Source: Catalinimonas niigatensis
GTDB lineage: Bacteria > Bacteroidota > Bacteroidia > Cytophagales > Cyclobacteriaceae
Reading direction: 5' to 3'
Length of the DNA: 64,000 bases
NCBI RefSeq assembly: GCF_030506285.1
Contig: NZ_CP119422.1
Span: 992,001-1,056,000, forward strand
Shown here: positions 10,084 through 19,214 of the stretch, in pieces
How the letters are laid out: every line of letters starts with the position of its first letter
How positions within the stretch are numbered: position 1 is the stretch's first letter
Made by a program: the position numbers and the translations under genes
Notes under the pieces: generated by a model
What the model was told of the DNA's origin: nothing
Databases searched by the model: none
Seen by the model: only the letters and a program-made list of their open reading frames with translations

Positions 10084-10568
10084 AGTTACGCAGTTTTAGT
10101 TTATTCAATTGAACTTTTAATAAAATCAATCCTTGTTTATGTTCGTGATAAATGAGAGAGAAATGATTTTACACAAACGTTATATTATATTGATTTTTTA
10201 AAATTTAATTACCAAATCTAAAATAAACTTTGGCTAAATTCAAAATATAATTTTGCAAAATTTACTTTCTACATAACTTGATTTTACCTACCAATGCACA
10301 TTAAAAAATATTTTCATGCATTTCTTGATTCAATTTTCAATACTTTCAATTTTTTCATTAGTCTGATAAAATATTCTTAAAGAATATTGAATAAAAATTA
10401 ATATTTAATTTTATAAAAAATATTATTTACAGAATAAAAAATTGATAATTAGATAAAAATAAATATATTATTTATTAAGTGCTTAAAGAACTTTAGAAGA
10501 AAAGTGCTGGTGTGTGGTTATTAAAAATGAAAAGAAAAGGAGGTAAAAGTGAATAAAGTTAAAACATC
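10084..10568. other. AT-rich intergenic region upstream of the SusC operon
   Basis: 485 bp between the susC start and the murF-alr stop, both on the minus strand, strongly AT-rich with many A/T runs. It contains the consensus promoter at 10213-10244. I see no frame with coding character, no strong hairpin plus T-run terminator and no recognisable RNA. The murF-alr end is therefore either read through or terminated by a signal I cannot see. Confidence 0.6.
10213..10244 (-). promoter_or_regulatory. Promoter of the SusC/SusD operon
   Basis: On the minus strand TTTG (10244-10241), a 20-bp spacer and TAGATTTG (10220-10213) match the Bacteroidota consensus exactly. This predicts a start near 10207 and a leader of about 120 nt before the susC ATG. 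Confidence 0.7.
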
Positions 10569-13046
10569 TTAAGTATCGGAAAAGAATATACGCTTCACCC
10601 TTGCACTAATGCCGGTAAGTACCTCATAAGGAATGGTTTTCATGGCCTCTGCCAAAACTGAAACAGGTTGCAGATCACCAAAAATGATCACTTCGTCACC
10701 TTCTGCTGCCAATATGCCGCTGATATCTATCATACTCATATCCATACATATATTCCCAATCGTAGGTGCAGGATATCCATTCACCCATACATGCAAACTC
10801 CCGTTTCCCAAACGGCGATCCAGTCCATCGGCATAACCTATGGCAATAGTAGCAATCTTCTTAGGTTGTTCTACTTTTCCTCTGCGGTTATAGCCTACCG
10901 TTTCTCCTACCTGAAGCTCCTTAATCTGTGAAATAACTGTTCTTAGCGTGCTGATCGGCCGAAGATGACTTTGCTCCTGCCCTGTTACATCTATTCCGTA
11001 CAGTCCAATGCCCAGACGCACCATATCAAATTGGTACTGAGAAAAACGCTGAATGCCCCCGCTATTGAGGATATGTCGGATGGGAAAATATCCTAATGAT
11101 TGAGTAAGGGAATTATACATTTGTTTATACTGACCAATCTGTTGAAAAGTAAATCTATCTTCATGAGCATCTTCTGAAGCGACGAGATGGCTAAAAATGC
11201 TACTCACTTCCAGGTCAGGATACATCTTTAAAAAAGTAGCTAACTCACCAATCTCATTATAAACAAAGCCAAGGCGGTGCATGCCTGTATCAAGTTTAAG
11301 ATGAATAGGAGGAGGTACATCTGTATTTTTCACAGTTTCAATCCACAATTTCAATAGTTGCAGGCTATAAATCTCTGGCTCCAAATGATGTGCTATCATC
11401 AATGGAAAGGAATCAACAGAGGGATTTAAGACGAGTATGGGTGTATTTATACCGTGCTGTCTAAGCATTACTCCTTCATCAACATAGGCCACTGCCAGAT
11501 AATCTACCCGATGATATTGCAGCAAACTGGCAATTTCAAAAGCAGCTCCCCCATACGAAAAAGCTTTCACCATCACCATCATTTTTGTCCCTGGATTGAG
11601 CAGTGAGCGTATGTAGTTCAGGTTATGAATGATGGCATCAAGGTTAATCTCCAGTGTGGTGCTGGTAATTTTTTGTTGTAGTCTTTTTACAATACTCTCA
11701 AAACCAAATGCTCTTGCTCCTTTCACCAGAATATTCTCCTGCTTATAATCTTCTGACTTAAGCATATTCAGGTAAGTCTCCGTTTGGGCATAGTGATGAA
11801 ATTCCCACGACTGATTCTCAAAAAATTGGCGGTAAAGATAACTTCTTGGCCCCAGAAGTATTACTTTATGCACTGCATGTGCCTGTAACAATTTTACAAC
11901 TTCCTGATAAAGCATTTCATCTGAATAGCCATTTTCCAGTAGGTCGGAAAGAATCACTGTTCTCTTGTCATTCTGGCCTTGTCTCTGTAGATAATCTAAG
12001 GCGATCTTCAAACCAGCCAGGTCATTGCTGTAGCTGTCATCCAGCAAGTAACATTGGTTGATGCCTTCTTTCAGTTCCATGCGCATCTTTACCTGCCTCA
12101 ACTGGTCCAGTCCCTTTTGTATATCTTCCTGCGCCCAGCCTTGATACAAAAGAAATACGATGCAATGCACTACATTCTCAAGGGAGGCATCATCCTGAAA
12201 AGAAACAACAAATGTATAACCTTTTCCATTTGATGCTTTTCGGATAAGGATTTGTGTACCACCTTCATTAGAAACTGAGAAATTTACCCACAAATTTGCC
12301 TGACTCATCTGATGCCCAGTCCAGCTGAGCAACTCATCTTCTGAATGCTGAGTTTGCAATACCTGATCTATTTCCTGAAAATCCTTCCGATAAATAATGA
12401 TTTTACTGTTTATAAATAGTTTTGCTTTCTCAATTGCTTTTTGATGCTGATCTATGAATCCTTGATCATGTGCGGGACCCAGGTTGGTAAAAATCCCTAC
12501 CTCCGGCTGTATCACTTTTTGTAATTTGGTCATTTCTCCTGGCAAAGAAATGCCTGCTTCAAATACTCCTATTTCATGCTCCGGATTGAGCGGCCAGACA
12601 GAAAGAGGAACTCCAATCTGTGAATTATAGCTTTTAGGACTTTTGATTACCCTGTATTTTGCTGCCAACAACTGACTCAACCATTCTTTGACTATGGTTT
12701 TACCATTGCTTCCGGTGATTCCTACGACTGGTAAAGAAAACAGCGTTCTATGCGCAACGACCGTAGCTTGTAATGCCTGAATGCAATCATCTACCAAACA
12801 TATATTAGTATCAGGCATGTCTATGAAAGGCAGTTCCTCTACCACAAACTGACGACATCCCGCATGATAAAGAGATTCAATAAATTGATGTCCATTATGA
12901 TGGGCCCCTCTGATTGCAAAGAATACCGATTCTGGACGAATAATTGCCTGCCTACTGTCGGTCAGCAGATGATAGATTTTTCTCTGTGCGACAGCAATCC
13001 TGATGATTTTTCCAAGACTGTGGGCAGCTAGTTCTTCAAAAGTCAT
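10569..13046 (-). CDS. murF-alr: Bifunctional UDP-MurNAc-tripeptide:D-Ala-D-Ala ligase / alanine racemase
   Basis: An 825-residue fusion. Residues 1-455 are MurF: the ATP loop GITGSNGKT is at 109-117, EAG and NLGPAHDQGF follow, and a C-terminal ligase domain contains DDSYSND. Residues 462-825 are a PLP alanine racemase: K494 in VMVKAFSYGG forms the PLP Schiff base, DTGMHRLGF and GLYGID line the PLP site, and ETVGYNR holds the second catalytic tyrosine. It makes D-alanine and adds D-Ala-D-Ala to the peptidoglycan stem. The same fusion is known across Bacteroidota. It is 3 bp downstream of csaA, so the two are co-transcribed. Confidence 0.95.
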   Translation of the reverse strand: MTFEELAAHSLGKIIRIAVAQRKIYHLLTDSRQAIIRPESVFFAIRGAHHNGHQFIESLYHAGCRQFVVEELPFIDMPDTNICLVDDCIQALQATVVAHRTLFSLPVVGITGSNGKTIVKEWLSQLLAAKYRVIKSPKSYNSQIGVPLSVWPLNPEHEIGVFEAGISLPGEMTKLQKVIQPEVGIFTNLGPAHDQGFIDQHQKAIEKAKLFINSKIIIYRKDFQEIDQVLQTQHSEDELLSWTGHQMSQANLWVNFSVSNEGGTQILIRKASNGKGYTFVVSFQDDASLENVVHCIVFLLYQGWAQEDIQKGLDQLRQVKMRMELKEGINQCYLLDDSYSNDLAGLKIALDYLQRQGQNDKRTVILSDLLENGYSDEMLYQEVVKLLQAHAVHKVILLGPRSYLYRQFFENQSWEFHHYAQTETYLNMLKSEDYKQENILVKGARAFGFESIVKRLQQKITSTTLEINLDAIIHNLNYIRSLLNPGTKMMVMVKAFSYGGAAFEIASLLQYHRVDYLAVAYVDEGVMLRQHGINTPILVLNPSVDSFPLMIAHHLEPEIYSLQLLKLWIETVKNTDVPPPIHLKLDTGMHRLGFVYNEIGELATFLKMYPDLEVSSIFSHLVASEDAHEDRFTFQQIGQYKQMYNSLTQSLGYFPIRHILNSGGIQRFSQYQFDMVRLGIGLYGIDVTGQEQSHLRPISTLRTVISQIKELQVGETVGYNRRGKVEQPKKIATIAIGYADGLDRRLGNGSLHVWVNGYPAPTIGNICMDMSMIDISGILAAEGDEVIIFGDLQPVSVLAEAMKTIPYEVLTGISARVKRIFFSDT

Positions 13047-13049
13047 AGA

Positions 13050-13385
13050 CTAATGCAGCTTTTGTCCATTGGGAACCGGAGCATCAACGGTAGCCAGAAT
13101 GATTGCTCCGTTTTCATCGTTAAATCCTGTGACTAGCACTTCTGACATGAAAGGCCCAATCTGCTTTGGCGGAAAATTACAAACACAAAGTACCTGCTTT
13201 CCTATGAGAGAAGAAGCTTGGTAATGCCGGGTAATTTGGGCACTGGATTTTTTGATTCCGAATTTACCCAGATCAACCCATACTTGATGAGCAGGTTTTC
13301 TCGCTTCAGGAAATGGTTTTGCCTCTATAATCGTTCCTACTCTGATTTCTACTTTTTCAAAATCATTCCAGCTAATCTCTTCCAT
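13050..13385 (-). CDS. csaA: CsaA-type tRNA-binding domain protein
   Basis: 111 residues forming one EMAP/CsaA-like OB-fold: [11 protein letters not shown] at the start, then [26 protein letters not shown] and PVPNGQKLH, the standard signature of CsaA. The family binds tRNA or acts as a secretion-related chaperone in Bacillus, but its function here is unproven. It is the full usual length. It is the first gene of a two-gene unit with murF-alr; I do not see a perfect promoter in the 250 bp upstream. Confidence 0.88.
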   Translation of the reverse strand: MEEISWNDFEKVEIRVGTIIEAKPFPEARKPAHQVWVDLGKFGIKKSSAQITRHYQASSLIGKQVLCVCNFPPKQIGPFMSEVLVTGFNDENGAIILATVDAPVPNGQKLH

Positions 13386-13633
13386 TTTTAATAACTACAG
13401 ATGTTTTATCTATTCAATTAAATGTCTTAAGCAATTAAATAAATCTACAGAAAAAACGGCAAAGCCTGAGCACTTCTTTGTATTGAGTAAATTTTGTATG
13501 TATCCTACATATCGCCTTAGGTAAAATTTATGTAGCTATTTTGTAACTAATTGCAAAGGTATTTCGGGTATTTTTTGCATAGTACCTCGCAAAACATAGT
13601 ACTTTATCATATTTTTATATTAAAGCTTCAGTC

Positions 13634-14047
13634 ATGGAATATCAAAAAAAGTGTTTAGGGATTATTCTTCTTATTGCAGGAGCTGTTATTGTTTTTACTC
13701 TGAGCCTACTTACCACTTTTCTTTTCACCCTGTCAATAAACTCTGACTATTATTAGAAGGAAAGTCAGGGGATGATGCCGAGTATGTTCAAAATTATTTC
13801 CCTGGCTGGAAGCATCATGCTCTTTCTCTTTTTAGCATTACCTTCCTTTCTTATTGGGATTGGGCTTATCAGACAAAAAAAGTGGGCTGATAATTTGCTT
13901 CTTCCTTTAGGATTCTTTTATCTTTTATTCTTCCCATTAGGCACCGCCATAGGCATTTACGGACTGGTAGTTTTCTTCACCAATCCTCAATCCGATCATC
14001 AGTTTTATCAGGAAAAGATAAATACTCAGGCAAATGTCCATTACTGA
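13634..14047 (+). pseudogene. Small two-helix membrane protein interrupted by an in-frame TAG
   Basis: An ATG at 13634 opens a 40-codon frame (MEYQKKCLGIILLIAG...) that ends in TAG at 13754-13756. The same frame continues without another stop from 13757 through an ATG at 13772 to 14047 (91 residues). Joined, the two parts make a protein of about 137 residues with a hydrophobic segment at about 8-35, a second after the junction, and a third ending in FFPLGTAIGIYGLVVF. That pattern resembles a common Bacteroidota small membrane protein that ends PFGTxLGVFTIIVL. This is either a nonsense pseudogene or two short genes; the 91-residue part could be translated alone. Function unknown. Confidence 0.5.
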
Positions 14048-14170
14048 ACAAACGTGTTCGCATGCGTACATAAACTTACTTCAAAAATACAGGTAACCTT
14101 TTGAAAATGAGTTAATTATAAGCATGGCACATATTATGAATTACTTATAAAAACTTAACCAAATAAACTT

Positions 14171-15136
14171 ATGAAACCCATTAGTATCTACGTTATAGCT
14201 TTGCTATTTGTCTTTAGCACTGCTTTTTTAGCACAAGCGGGTAGTCTAGCACCTCTGGATAATGAAGATCCTTATATGACTAAAACCTTTACTATCAATA
14301 CCCCTGGCAAAGTAATGGTTCGCACTTCAGGAGGAAGCATTACTGTATCCGGTCACAATGGAAATGATGTGGAAGTAAAGATGTATGTGAAGAAAAACGG
14401 AAGCAGCAGTTGGTTTAGTAGTGATGATGATATAGAAGAGGCTCTGGAAGAATATGATATCTCTATCAGACAGGATGGAAATACCGTGTATGCAGAAGCT
14501 GAAAGAAGAGGCAGAAACTGGGGAAATAATAATCTCAGCATTTCATTTGTACTGGAAGTACCTCAAGATATCTCAGCAGATTTGAATACCAGTGGAGGAA
14601 GTATCAATCTTTCCAAGGTGGAAGGTGAACACAATGTAAAAACCAGCGGCGGAAGTCTTAATTTTGATGAAATTACTGGTTATACTGAAGCCCATACCTC
14701 TGGTGGAAGTATCAATATTAGCCAGTACGATGGTGTAATGAAGGGCAATACCAGTGGCGGATCTATTCGTGCCAATAACTCTAAAGGTGAGCTTAACCTT
14801 CATACTTCTGGTGGAAGTATTGTACTGGAAGACGTAAGCGGAAACATTGACGCACATACCAGTGGCGGAAGCATCAAAGCTTTTGTCAATGATTTGGATG
14901 AGTATCTTACTTTAAAAACCAGTGGAGGAAGTATCAATGCAGTAATTCCTCAGGGTATAGGGGTAGATCTGAATTTATCGGGTAATCGTGTGAATACGAA
15001 ACTGACCAATTTCACAGGTCAAGCTGAGAAAAATAACATAGAAGGTAGCATGAATGGCGGAGGTGTACCTATTACCTTGAAAACTTCCGGTGGATCAGTG
15101 AATCTGGATTATCACCGCATGGAAGCTTCTAAATAA
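14171..15136 (+). CDS. DUF4097-like secreted repeat protein with nine TSGGS motifs
   Basis: 321 residues with a signal peptide ending near LAQAG (about 24). From about residue 50 the chain repeats [RNHK]TSGGS[ILV] nine times at roughly 18-20-residue spacing, each followed by a short beta segment, then ends in a GSMNGGG stretch. This is a regular beta-solenoid of the DUF4097/adhesin-like type, probably periplasmic or on the cell surface. The repeats are close copies at the DNA level too, so copy number may vary between strains. The function is unknown. It is transcribed away from a broken membrane gene and ends at a strong bidirectional hairpin. Confidence 0.85.
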   Translation: MKPISIYVIALLFVFSTAFLAQAGSLAPLDNEDPYMTKTFTINTPGKVMVRTSGGSITVSGHNGNDVEVKMYVKKNGSSSWFSSDDDIEEALEEYDISIRQDGNTVYAEAERRGRNWGNNNLSISFVLEVPQDISADLNTSGGSINLSKVEGEHNVKTSGGSLNFDEITGYTEAHTSGGSINISQYDGVMKGNTSGGSIRANNSKGELNLHTSGGSIVLEDVSGNIDAHTSGGSIKAFVNDLDEYLTLKTSGGSINAVIPQGIGVDLNLSGNRVNTKLTNFTGQAEKNNIEGSMNGGGVPITLKTSGGSVNLDYHRMEASK

Positions 15137-15165
15137 GCGTAATCTGTATTGTAGTAATATCAAGT

Positions 15166-15203
15166 GCAAAAAGATCTCACCTCATGGGTGGGATCTTTTT
15201 TAC
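15166..15203. terminator. Strong intrinsic terminator after the TSGGS-repeat gene
   Basis: AAAAAGATC-t-CACC, loop TCAT, then GGTG-g-GATCTTTTTT about 30 bp after the stop. The A-run before and T-run after make it usable in both directions. The rest of the 487-bp gap to 15,623 is AT-rich and, apart from the second terminator near 15,570, holds nothing I recognise. Confidence 0.75.
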
Positions 15204-15569
15204 AGTTCTGGCCTACTAAAACGCCTTTCTGGTCCCTATTTACTTCATAGGCTCTAGTTAAAATAAGCATACTATATCTCTGGTAATCGCAAAACCTAAC
15301 TATACATATTCTACTAAAAAACGCAAGTAGATAAATTCATTTTGCCCTTAGGATTACCGACACCAAGAAATTCTTAGCTATTTCTACTACAAAAAGAAAG
15401 AGTGATTAAGCAGCAGTGTTTTTATTTGTCAAACCCCATCAGGGTGGCATAAAGTGCTAACTATTAAGCTTTTGTAATAAAAAAATATCTTATTTATGCT
15501 CAACTACTTAATAGAAAAGCATACTAGCCTACTCACTTCCAATAAGAGGTCACACTTTCGTATTGGAAC

Positions 15570-15606
15570 AAAAAAAATCTCCATGATAAGCCACAGAGAT
15601 TCTTTG
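15570..15606 (-). terminator. Terminator of the sigma/anti-sigma/DUF4097-like operon
   Basis: On the minus strand, about 20 bp after the stop at 15624, AATCTC ... GAGATT closes a hairpin immediately followed by eight Ts. It is correctly placed for the end of the operon that begins at 17,696. Confidence 0.65.
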
Positions 15607-15623
15607 ATTTAAATAAAAAAGCT

Positions 15624-16397
15624 CTATTCCTTTCTTAGATAAATATTGCCGCTTACTGTACTGATATGAATCGGACTTCCACCCCCATTAATTGATCCAT
15701 TGATGGGTTTACGCATTCCGTATCTCTCTCCTTCCTGCTCCTTCTGTTTCATAGCCATGTCAAAATCTGTGTACACTTCTCCACTAATAGAACTTAGCTT
15801 AAAATCTGCCTTGGTTGTAGAAGGCATGATAAGATCTATATCCCCACTAACCACACTAACCATAATGGGCTTATCTGTTGTAATCTCGTCAAAAGTAAGT
15901 TTCATATTACCACTGATACTATTGGCTACTACCGGCCCGTTAATACCTTCCATCACTACATCATCCGAGTGTGCTTTAACCTCTATTTCACCCTTCATAT
16001 TTTCAATCCTCAATGCATCATTCTGTGGCCCGGCATTCATCTTCAAAAAAGATTGATTAGGTACTTTGATTATATAATTTACATCTTGATGACCCACGCT
16101 TGTGATTTGTATTTCATTTCCATTTTTACTCACACTCAGGCCAATTCCGGAATTATCTTCTTTGTTATTTGCATAAAGTGGAAGCAGTCCCTTGGCTTTT
16201 TCAGGAGGAGCCTCATAGCCATCGGCAGTAATGATAAGTTCATTGCCCGAGTAACCTTGCACTTCAATAGCCCCTCCCTCAATCATGATATTCAATCTGT
16301 TTGAGGCCGAATTGCTATCAAAAGACGTTTTGTATTCCTGTGCTAGTGAAAAAGGAATAAGCAAAAAAGATAACAGAACTAATTTAATAATTTTCAT
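15624..16397 (-). CDS. DUF4097-like secreted protein, third gene of the sigma operon
   Basis: I take the ATG at 16397 (MKIIKLVLLSFLLIPFSLAQ), which gives a proper signal peptide; a longer frame from 16430 would bury it behind eleven polar residues. The 257-residue product has beta-solenoid rungs (IEGGAIEVQG, SISGNMKL, VVSGDIDL, SISGEVY) and ends in GSINGGGSPI ... VSGNIYL, the same closing pattern as the TSGGS-repeat protein 0.5 kb away, so the two are distant relatives. It follows the anti-sigma-like gene by about 30 bp. It may be an envelope output or sensor of this sigma system. Confidence 0.82.
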   Translation of the reverse strand: MKIIKLVLLSFLLIPFSLAQEYKTSFDSNSASNRLNIMIEGGAIEVQGYSGNELIITADGYEAPPEKAKGLLPLYANNKEDNSGIGLSVSKNGNEIQITSVGHQDVNYIIKVPNQSFLKMNAGPQNDALRIENMKGEIEVKAHSDDVVMEGINGPVVANSISGNMKLTFDEITTDKPIMVSVVSGDIDLIMPSTTKADFKLSSISGEVYTDFDMAMKQKEQEGERYGMRKPINGSINGGGSPIHISTVSGNIYLRKE

Positions 16398-16426
16398 AAT
16401 GATGTTCTTGTTTGGGTAAATGTTGA

Positions 16427-17197
16427 TCATAAAAGCTGGCTAAGGCCAAATTCTGCCTGTTCGCGCACTACTTTTTCAAGATTTTCTTTCTGCAACAATT
16501 GCTGAATTTCCGGTACTGCATCTCTCTCATTTCGCTCTACCAACACATCAATTATGGCGATTTGAACCATGGGATCTGATTGACTATTCAGAGATTTTTT
16601 TAGTGCATTGCTTGCCACAGAGTCAGCAGCAAAATGTGCTAAAGCTTCAACAGCAGCCAGGCGCACATTGGCATTGGGATCAGCATTAACGGTATAGATC
16701 AGAGCTTCCAGAATCTGACTATCTATTTCGTCCATTGATTGAGCAGCATTGACAGCCATAATCCGCTCACTCGCCGATACCTGATTGAGTTGATTAAACA
16801 TCAGCATACGTTTCATTTCACCTACTTCCTCTTTCAGTGCACTAACTTCTGTAGTGGGCAAAGATTCTTTTTCGTACAAAATACCTCCTGCAAACCCTAC
16901 CAGTAAAATAGCGATACTTGCCGCTATTCCCATCATTCGCTGACGGGGCAAACTTTTTTGCTTTTCTGCTTTGTCTTCTTCCTGATGAATTTTTACCATA
17001 AAGCGATCAGGTAAGAAAAAATCTTCCTCTCTTTCTTCTCTTAACTTATCCATTGCCTGAAAAAAGGGAAATTCCTTTTTGAGTTCATCAGAAACTTCTT
17101 CTGAGGCAAACAAGCTTCTGAGTTGTGCCTCTTCTGCAAGGCTGGTTTCGCCCTCATAGTACTTTTCCAGCAGCTGTTTAATTTCCTGAACTTCCAT
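16427..17197 (-). CDS. Membrane anti-sigma-like protein with HEAT repeats
   Basis: I start at the ATG at 17197 (MEVQEIKQLLEKYYEG), which overlaps the end of the sigma gene by about 20 nt; longer starts are possible. The N-terminal 80 residues resemble a zinc-free anti-sigma domain (EIKQLLEKYYEGETSLAEE). One membrane helix follows (about 88-106, GIAASIAILLVGFAGGILY). The periplasmic C-terminus is a set of HEAT-like repeats (DPNANVRLAAVEALAHFA, DPMVQIAIIDVLVE). It should hold the adjacent ECF sigma at the membrane until a signal arrives. Overlap with the sigma gene supports translational coupling. Confidence 0.82.
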   Translation of the reverse strand: MEVQEIKQLLEKYYEGETSLAEEAQLRSLFASEEVSDELKKEFPFFQAMDKLREEREEDFFLPDRFMVKIHQEEDKAEKQKSLPRQRMMGIAASIAILLVGFAGGILYEKESLPTTEVSALKEEVGEMKRMLMFNQLNQVSASERIMAVNAAQSMDEIDSQILEALIYTVNADPNANVRLAAVEALAHFAADSVASNALKKSLNSQSDPMVQIAIIDVLVERNERDAVPEIQQLLQKENLEKVVREQAEFGLSQLL

Positions 17198-17696
17198 AAG
17201 CATTGACTTTAGCGTACATTTCACGAATACTTTTCCTGGCCCTGGAGAGAGTCACACGAATATTATTAATACACAGGCCGGTAATTTTTTCTATTTCTTC
17301 ATATGAATATTCCTCTATGTCCCTGAGGTGCATGATGAGTTTCTGCTGTTCTGGTAATCGCCGCATCAACTGTATTAAAACTTCCTTACTATCATTCAAT
17401 TCCGTCATGTGGTAAGGTGTCAGAGTAGCCTGATCAAATGCTGGCGGCTCACCAACCTGAGTCTTGTTCCAGTGGGCAGACTTTAGTTTATCAAGGCACT
17501 GATTCTTTGTAATGATCATTGCCAAGGCCTCAATGCTCCGGTAATTTTTCAGGTTCTGACGATTAAGCCACAATTTGAGCAGAACCTCCTGTACGGCATC
17601 TTCTGCTTCTTCCGTATTGCCCAGCATAATCTTGGCAAAGCGGTATAGCTTTCCTTGTATCGGAAAAACAGCACTTTTAAAGCTTTGAGTATTCAT
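17178..17696 (-). CDS. ECF-type RNA polymerase sigma factor
   Basis: 172 residues in the two-domain sigma-70 ECF form. Region 2 (about 10-80) contains EEAEDAVQEVLLKLW and the -10-binding helix. Region 4 (about 115-165) contains LPEQQKLIMHLRDIEEYSYEEIEKITG and the recognition helix NNIRVTLSRARKSIRE. It is the first gene of an operon with its membrane anti-sigma (overlapping) and a DUF4097-like secreted protein, a recurrent Bacteroidota arrangement for envelope signalling. I see no strict TAnnTTTG promoter upstream, as would be expected for an autoregulated ECF gene. Confidence 0.92.
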   Translation of the reverse strand: MNTQSFKSAVFPIQGKLYRFAKIMLGNTEEAEDAVQEVLLKLWLNRQNLKNYRSIEALAMIITKNQCLDKLKSAHWNKTQVGEPPAFDQATLTPYHMTELNDSKEVLIQLMRRLPEQQKLIMHLRDIEEYSYEEIEKITGLCINNIRVTLSRARKSIREMYAKVNAYGSSGN

Positions 17697-17882
17697 TTCA
17701 ATGAGGTAGACGATTCTGCTAACTTATCATTACATGAAAAGTAAATATTTTCTGAGGATAAGAAAAAACTACGATTTTGAGTGGTGTTATAAGAATGTAA
17801 TAATATTTCAAAATCACAGGTGCATTGAGTAGAATTGACTTTAAATTTATATAGTTAAATTTAATATGCTAAACGTTACAAA

Positions 17883-18098
17883 ATGTACAAGCCTACTCCC
17901 ACTAAGAAGGTATCTGGAATTTTTAAAAATGCAGCTAAATTATTGGTCATTCTCATTTTAAACAGCTTTTGGCTCTCTTCGTGCCGAAGCCATGTAATGC
18001 CATGTCCTTCATTTTCACATTTGAATAAACCTGATGCCAATCAGATCGGTAATGGGGCAAAAGTAAAATTTGATAAAAACGGTAGAATAAAAAATTAA
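17883..18098 (+). CDS. Small lipoprotein (CRSHxMPCP type)
   Basis: 71 residues. A basic start and hydrophobic core lead to lipobox LSSC (Cys about 34). The mature 38 residues begin CRSHVMPCPSF, rich in Cys, His and Met, which could bind a metal ion (inference). It is 31 bp upstream of a basic Y-x-G repeat protein on the same strand and probably co-transcribed. I have no family name, but the small size with the lipobox looks like a genuine Cytophagales lipoprotein. Confidence 0.72.
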   Translation: MYKPTPTKKVSGIFKNAAKLLVILILNSFWLSSCRSHVMPCPSFSHLNKPDANQIGNGAKVKFDKNGRIKN

Positions 18099-18128
18099 TT
18101 CTATCAAGCTTTATGTCAGCGAATACTT

Positions 18129-19208
18129 GTGAAAAATAAATCCACTACATCTTTCTTACATTATTTTCACTTCTTCAGTATTGCTGTTGTGCTTACCTTA
18201 TTGTTTATTTTTTTACAGCATGGAGAATTGCTGGCTCAATCTAAAAAAGATAAACTTCCTACCATTAAAGTTTCTAGAAAAAAGAAGGAAGCACTTGAGG
18301 TCAAAGAAATCAAAAAATCAAAAACCATACAGGATAGCTATAGCGGTCCCAAAACTACTCCTACCACTGGCCGTCCCAAAGACAGTTACAAACGTCTGGA
18401 GACCCTCAGGAAGCCGGAGAAGAGCAAAGATCAATATCGCCAACCTGCAAGTAAAACTGTCAATTATGACAATTCTCCTCAACAAAATCGAAATACTTTA
18501 CCTCCATTAGAGGAAGGTCAGGATAAATCCAAGGGTAGTTTTTGGAAAAGAATGTTTAAGAAAAAAACAGTGTCTACTTTTGAGGGAAACCTAAAAACAA
18601 CTAAACAAGAAGAGGGTACGAAAGGAACGGATTATCAGGGAAATATAAAACAACAGAAAATTGACTATAATCAATTAGCCAAAGATCAGCATCTCTACCA
18701 AGGAAAAATACGCAAGGCACCACAAAAAAGACTAGATCGGCAATTTCAATACAAAGCAGAATATATGAACTTTTATTCTGGCGGAAAAAGAGTGCCTACT
18801 CCACATAAAAAAGAAAAGCAGGACAAAGTTAAGTCTGATGACCTTCAATCAGCGGGTATGTATAGAGTAAAAAAACCAAATGATAAAGCCGCAGCATATA
18901 CTACCTACCATGATCAAATCAAGCTTCCAACATCAAAAGCTAAAACCAGGAATTATAAAAAGCTCTCTGACAAAGTGCATCAATATGATGGAGATGTACG
19001 CTATCGTAAGCCTGGAAAAGATATGCACCCCAGCGTATTTTATTTAAAAGCCAAGACTAAGAATTCTTACGAACAAAAAGAGAAATACAGACGTTGGAGA
19101 TTAGTAATTTCTCATATTTTTAAGCAAAGCGATCAACCCAAACGAGTAAAAGAAAAGGATCGCAAGCCAAGATATGACAAAGATGAAAGTGAAATTTGGT
19201 ATTATTAG
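18129..19208 (+). CDS. Secreted, highly basic Y-x-G repeat protein, unknown function
   Basis: The start is GTG at 18129. The 359-residue product has a signal peptide (hydrophobic about 15-34, ending LLAQS) and then a very lysine-rich, low-complexity chain. A short motif recurs: TFEGNLK, DYQGNIK, LYQGKIR, FYSGGKR, QYDGDVR, with weaker DSYSG and DQYRQ forms earlier. The spacing is roughly 20-50 residues. There are no cysteines and no further membrane segment, so it is probably periplasmic or bound to the outer membrane. It follows a small lipoprotein gene and precedes ytxJ by 6 bp. Confidence 0.75.
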   Translation: MKNKSTTSFLHYFHFFSIAVVLTLLFIFLQHGELLAQSKKDKLPTIKVSRKKKEALEVKEIKKSKTIQDSYSGPKTTPTTGRPKDSYKRLETLRKPEKSKDQYRQPASKTVNYDNSPQQNRNTLPPLEEGQDKSKGSFWKRMFKKKTVSTFEGNLKTTKQEEGTKGTDYQGNIKQQKIDYNQLAKDQHLYQGKIRKAPQKRLDRQFQYKAEYMNFYSGGKRVPTPHKKEKQDKVKSDDLQSAGMYRVKKPNDKAAAYTTYHDQIKLPTSKAKTRNYKKLSDKVHQYDGDVRYRKPGKDMHPSVFYLKAKTKNSYEQKEKYRRWRLVISHIFKQSDQPKRVKEKDRKPRYDKDESEIWYY

Positions 19209-19214
19209 AAACTT

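Noticed and set aside
13754-13756. TAG recoded as pyrrolysine
   Set aside because: No sign of the pyrrolysine system, and a simple nonsense change or two genes explains the data.
15496-15612. A 38-codon plus frame starting ATGCTCAACTAC
   Set aside because: It reads through the opposite-strand terminator hairpin and has no recognisable features.
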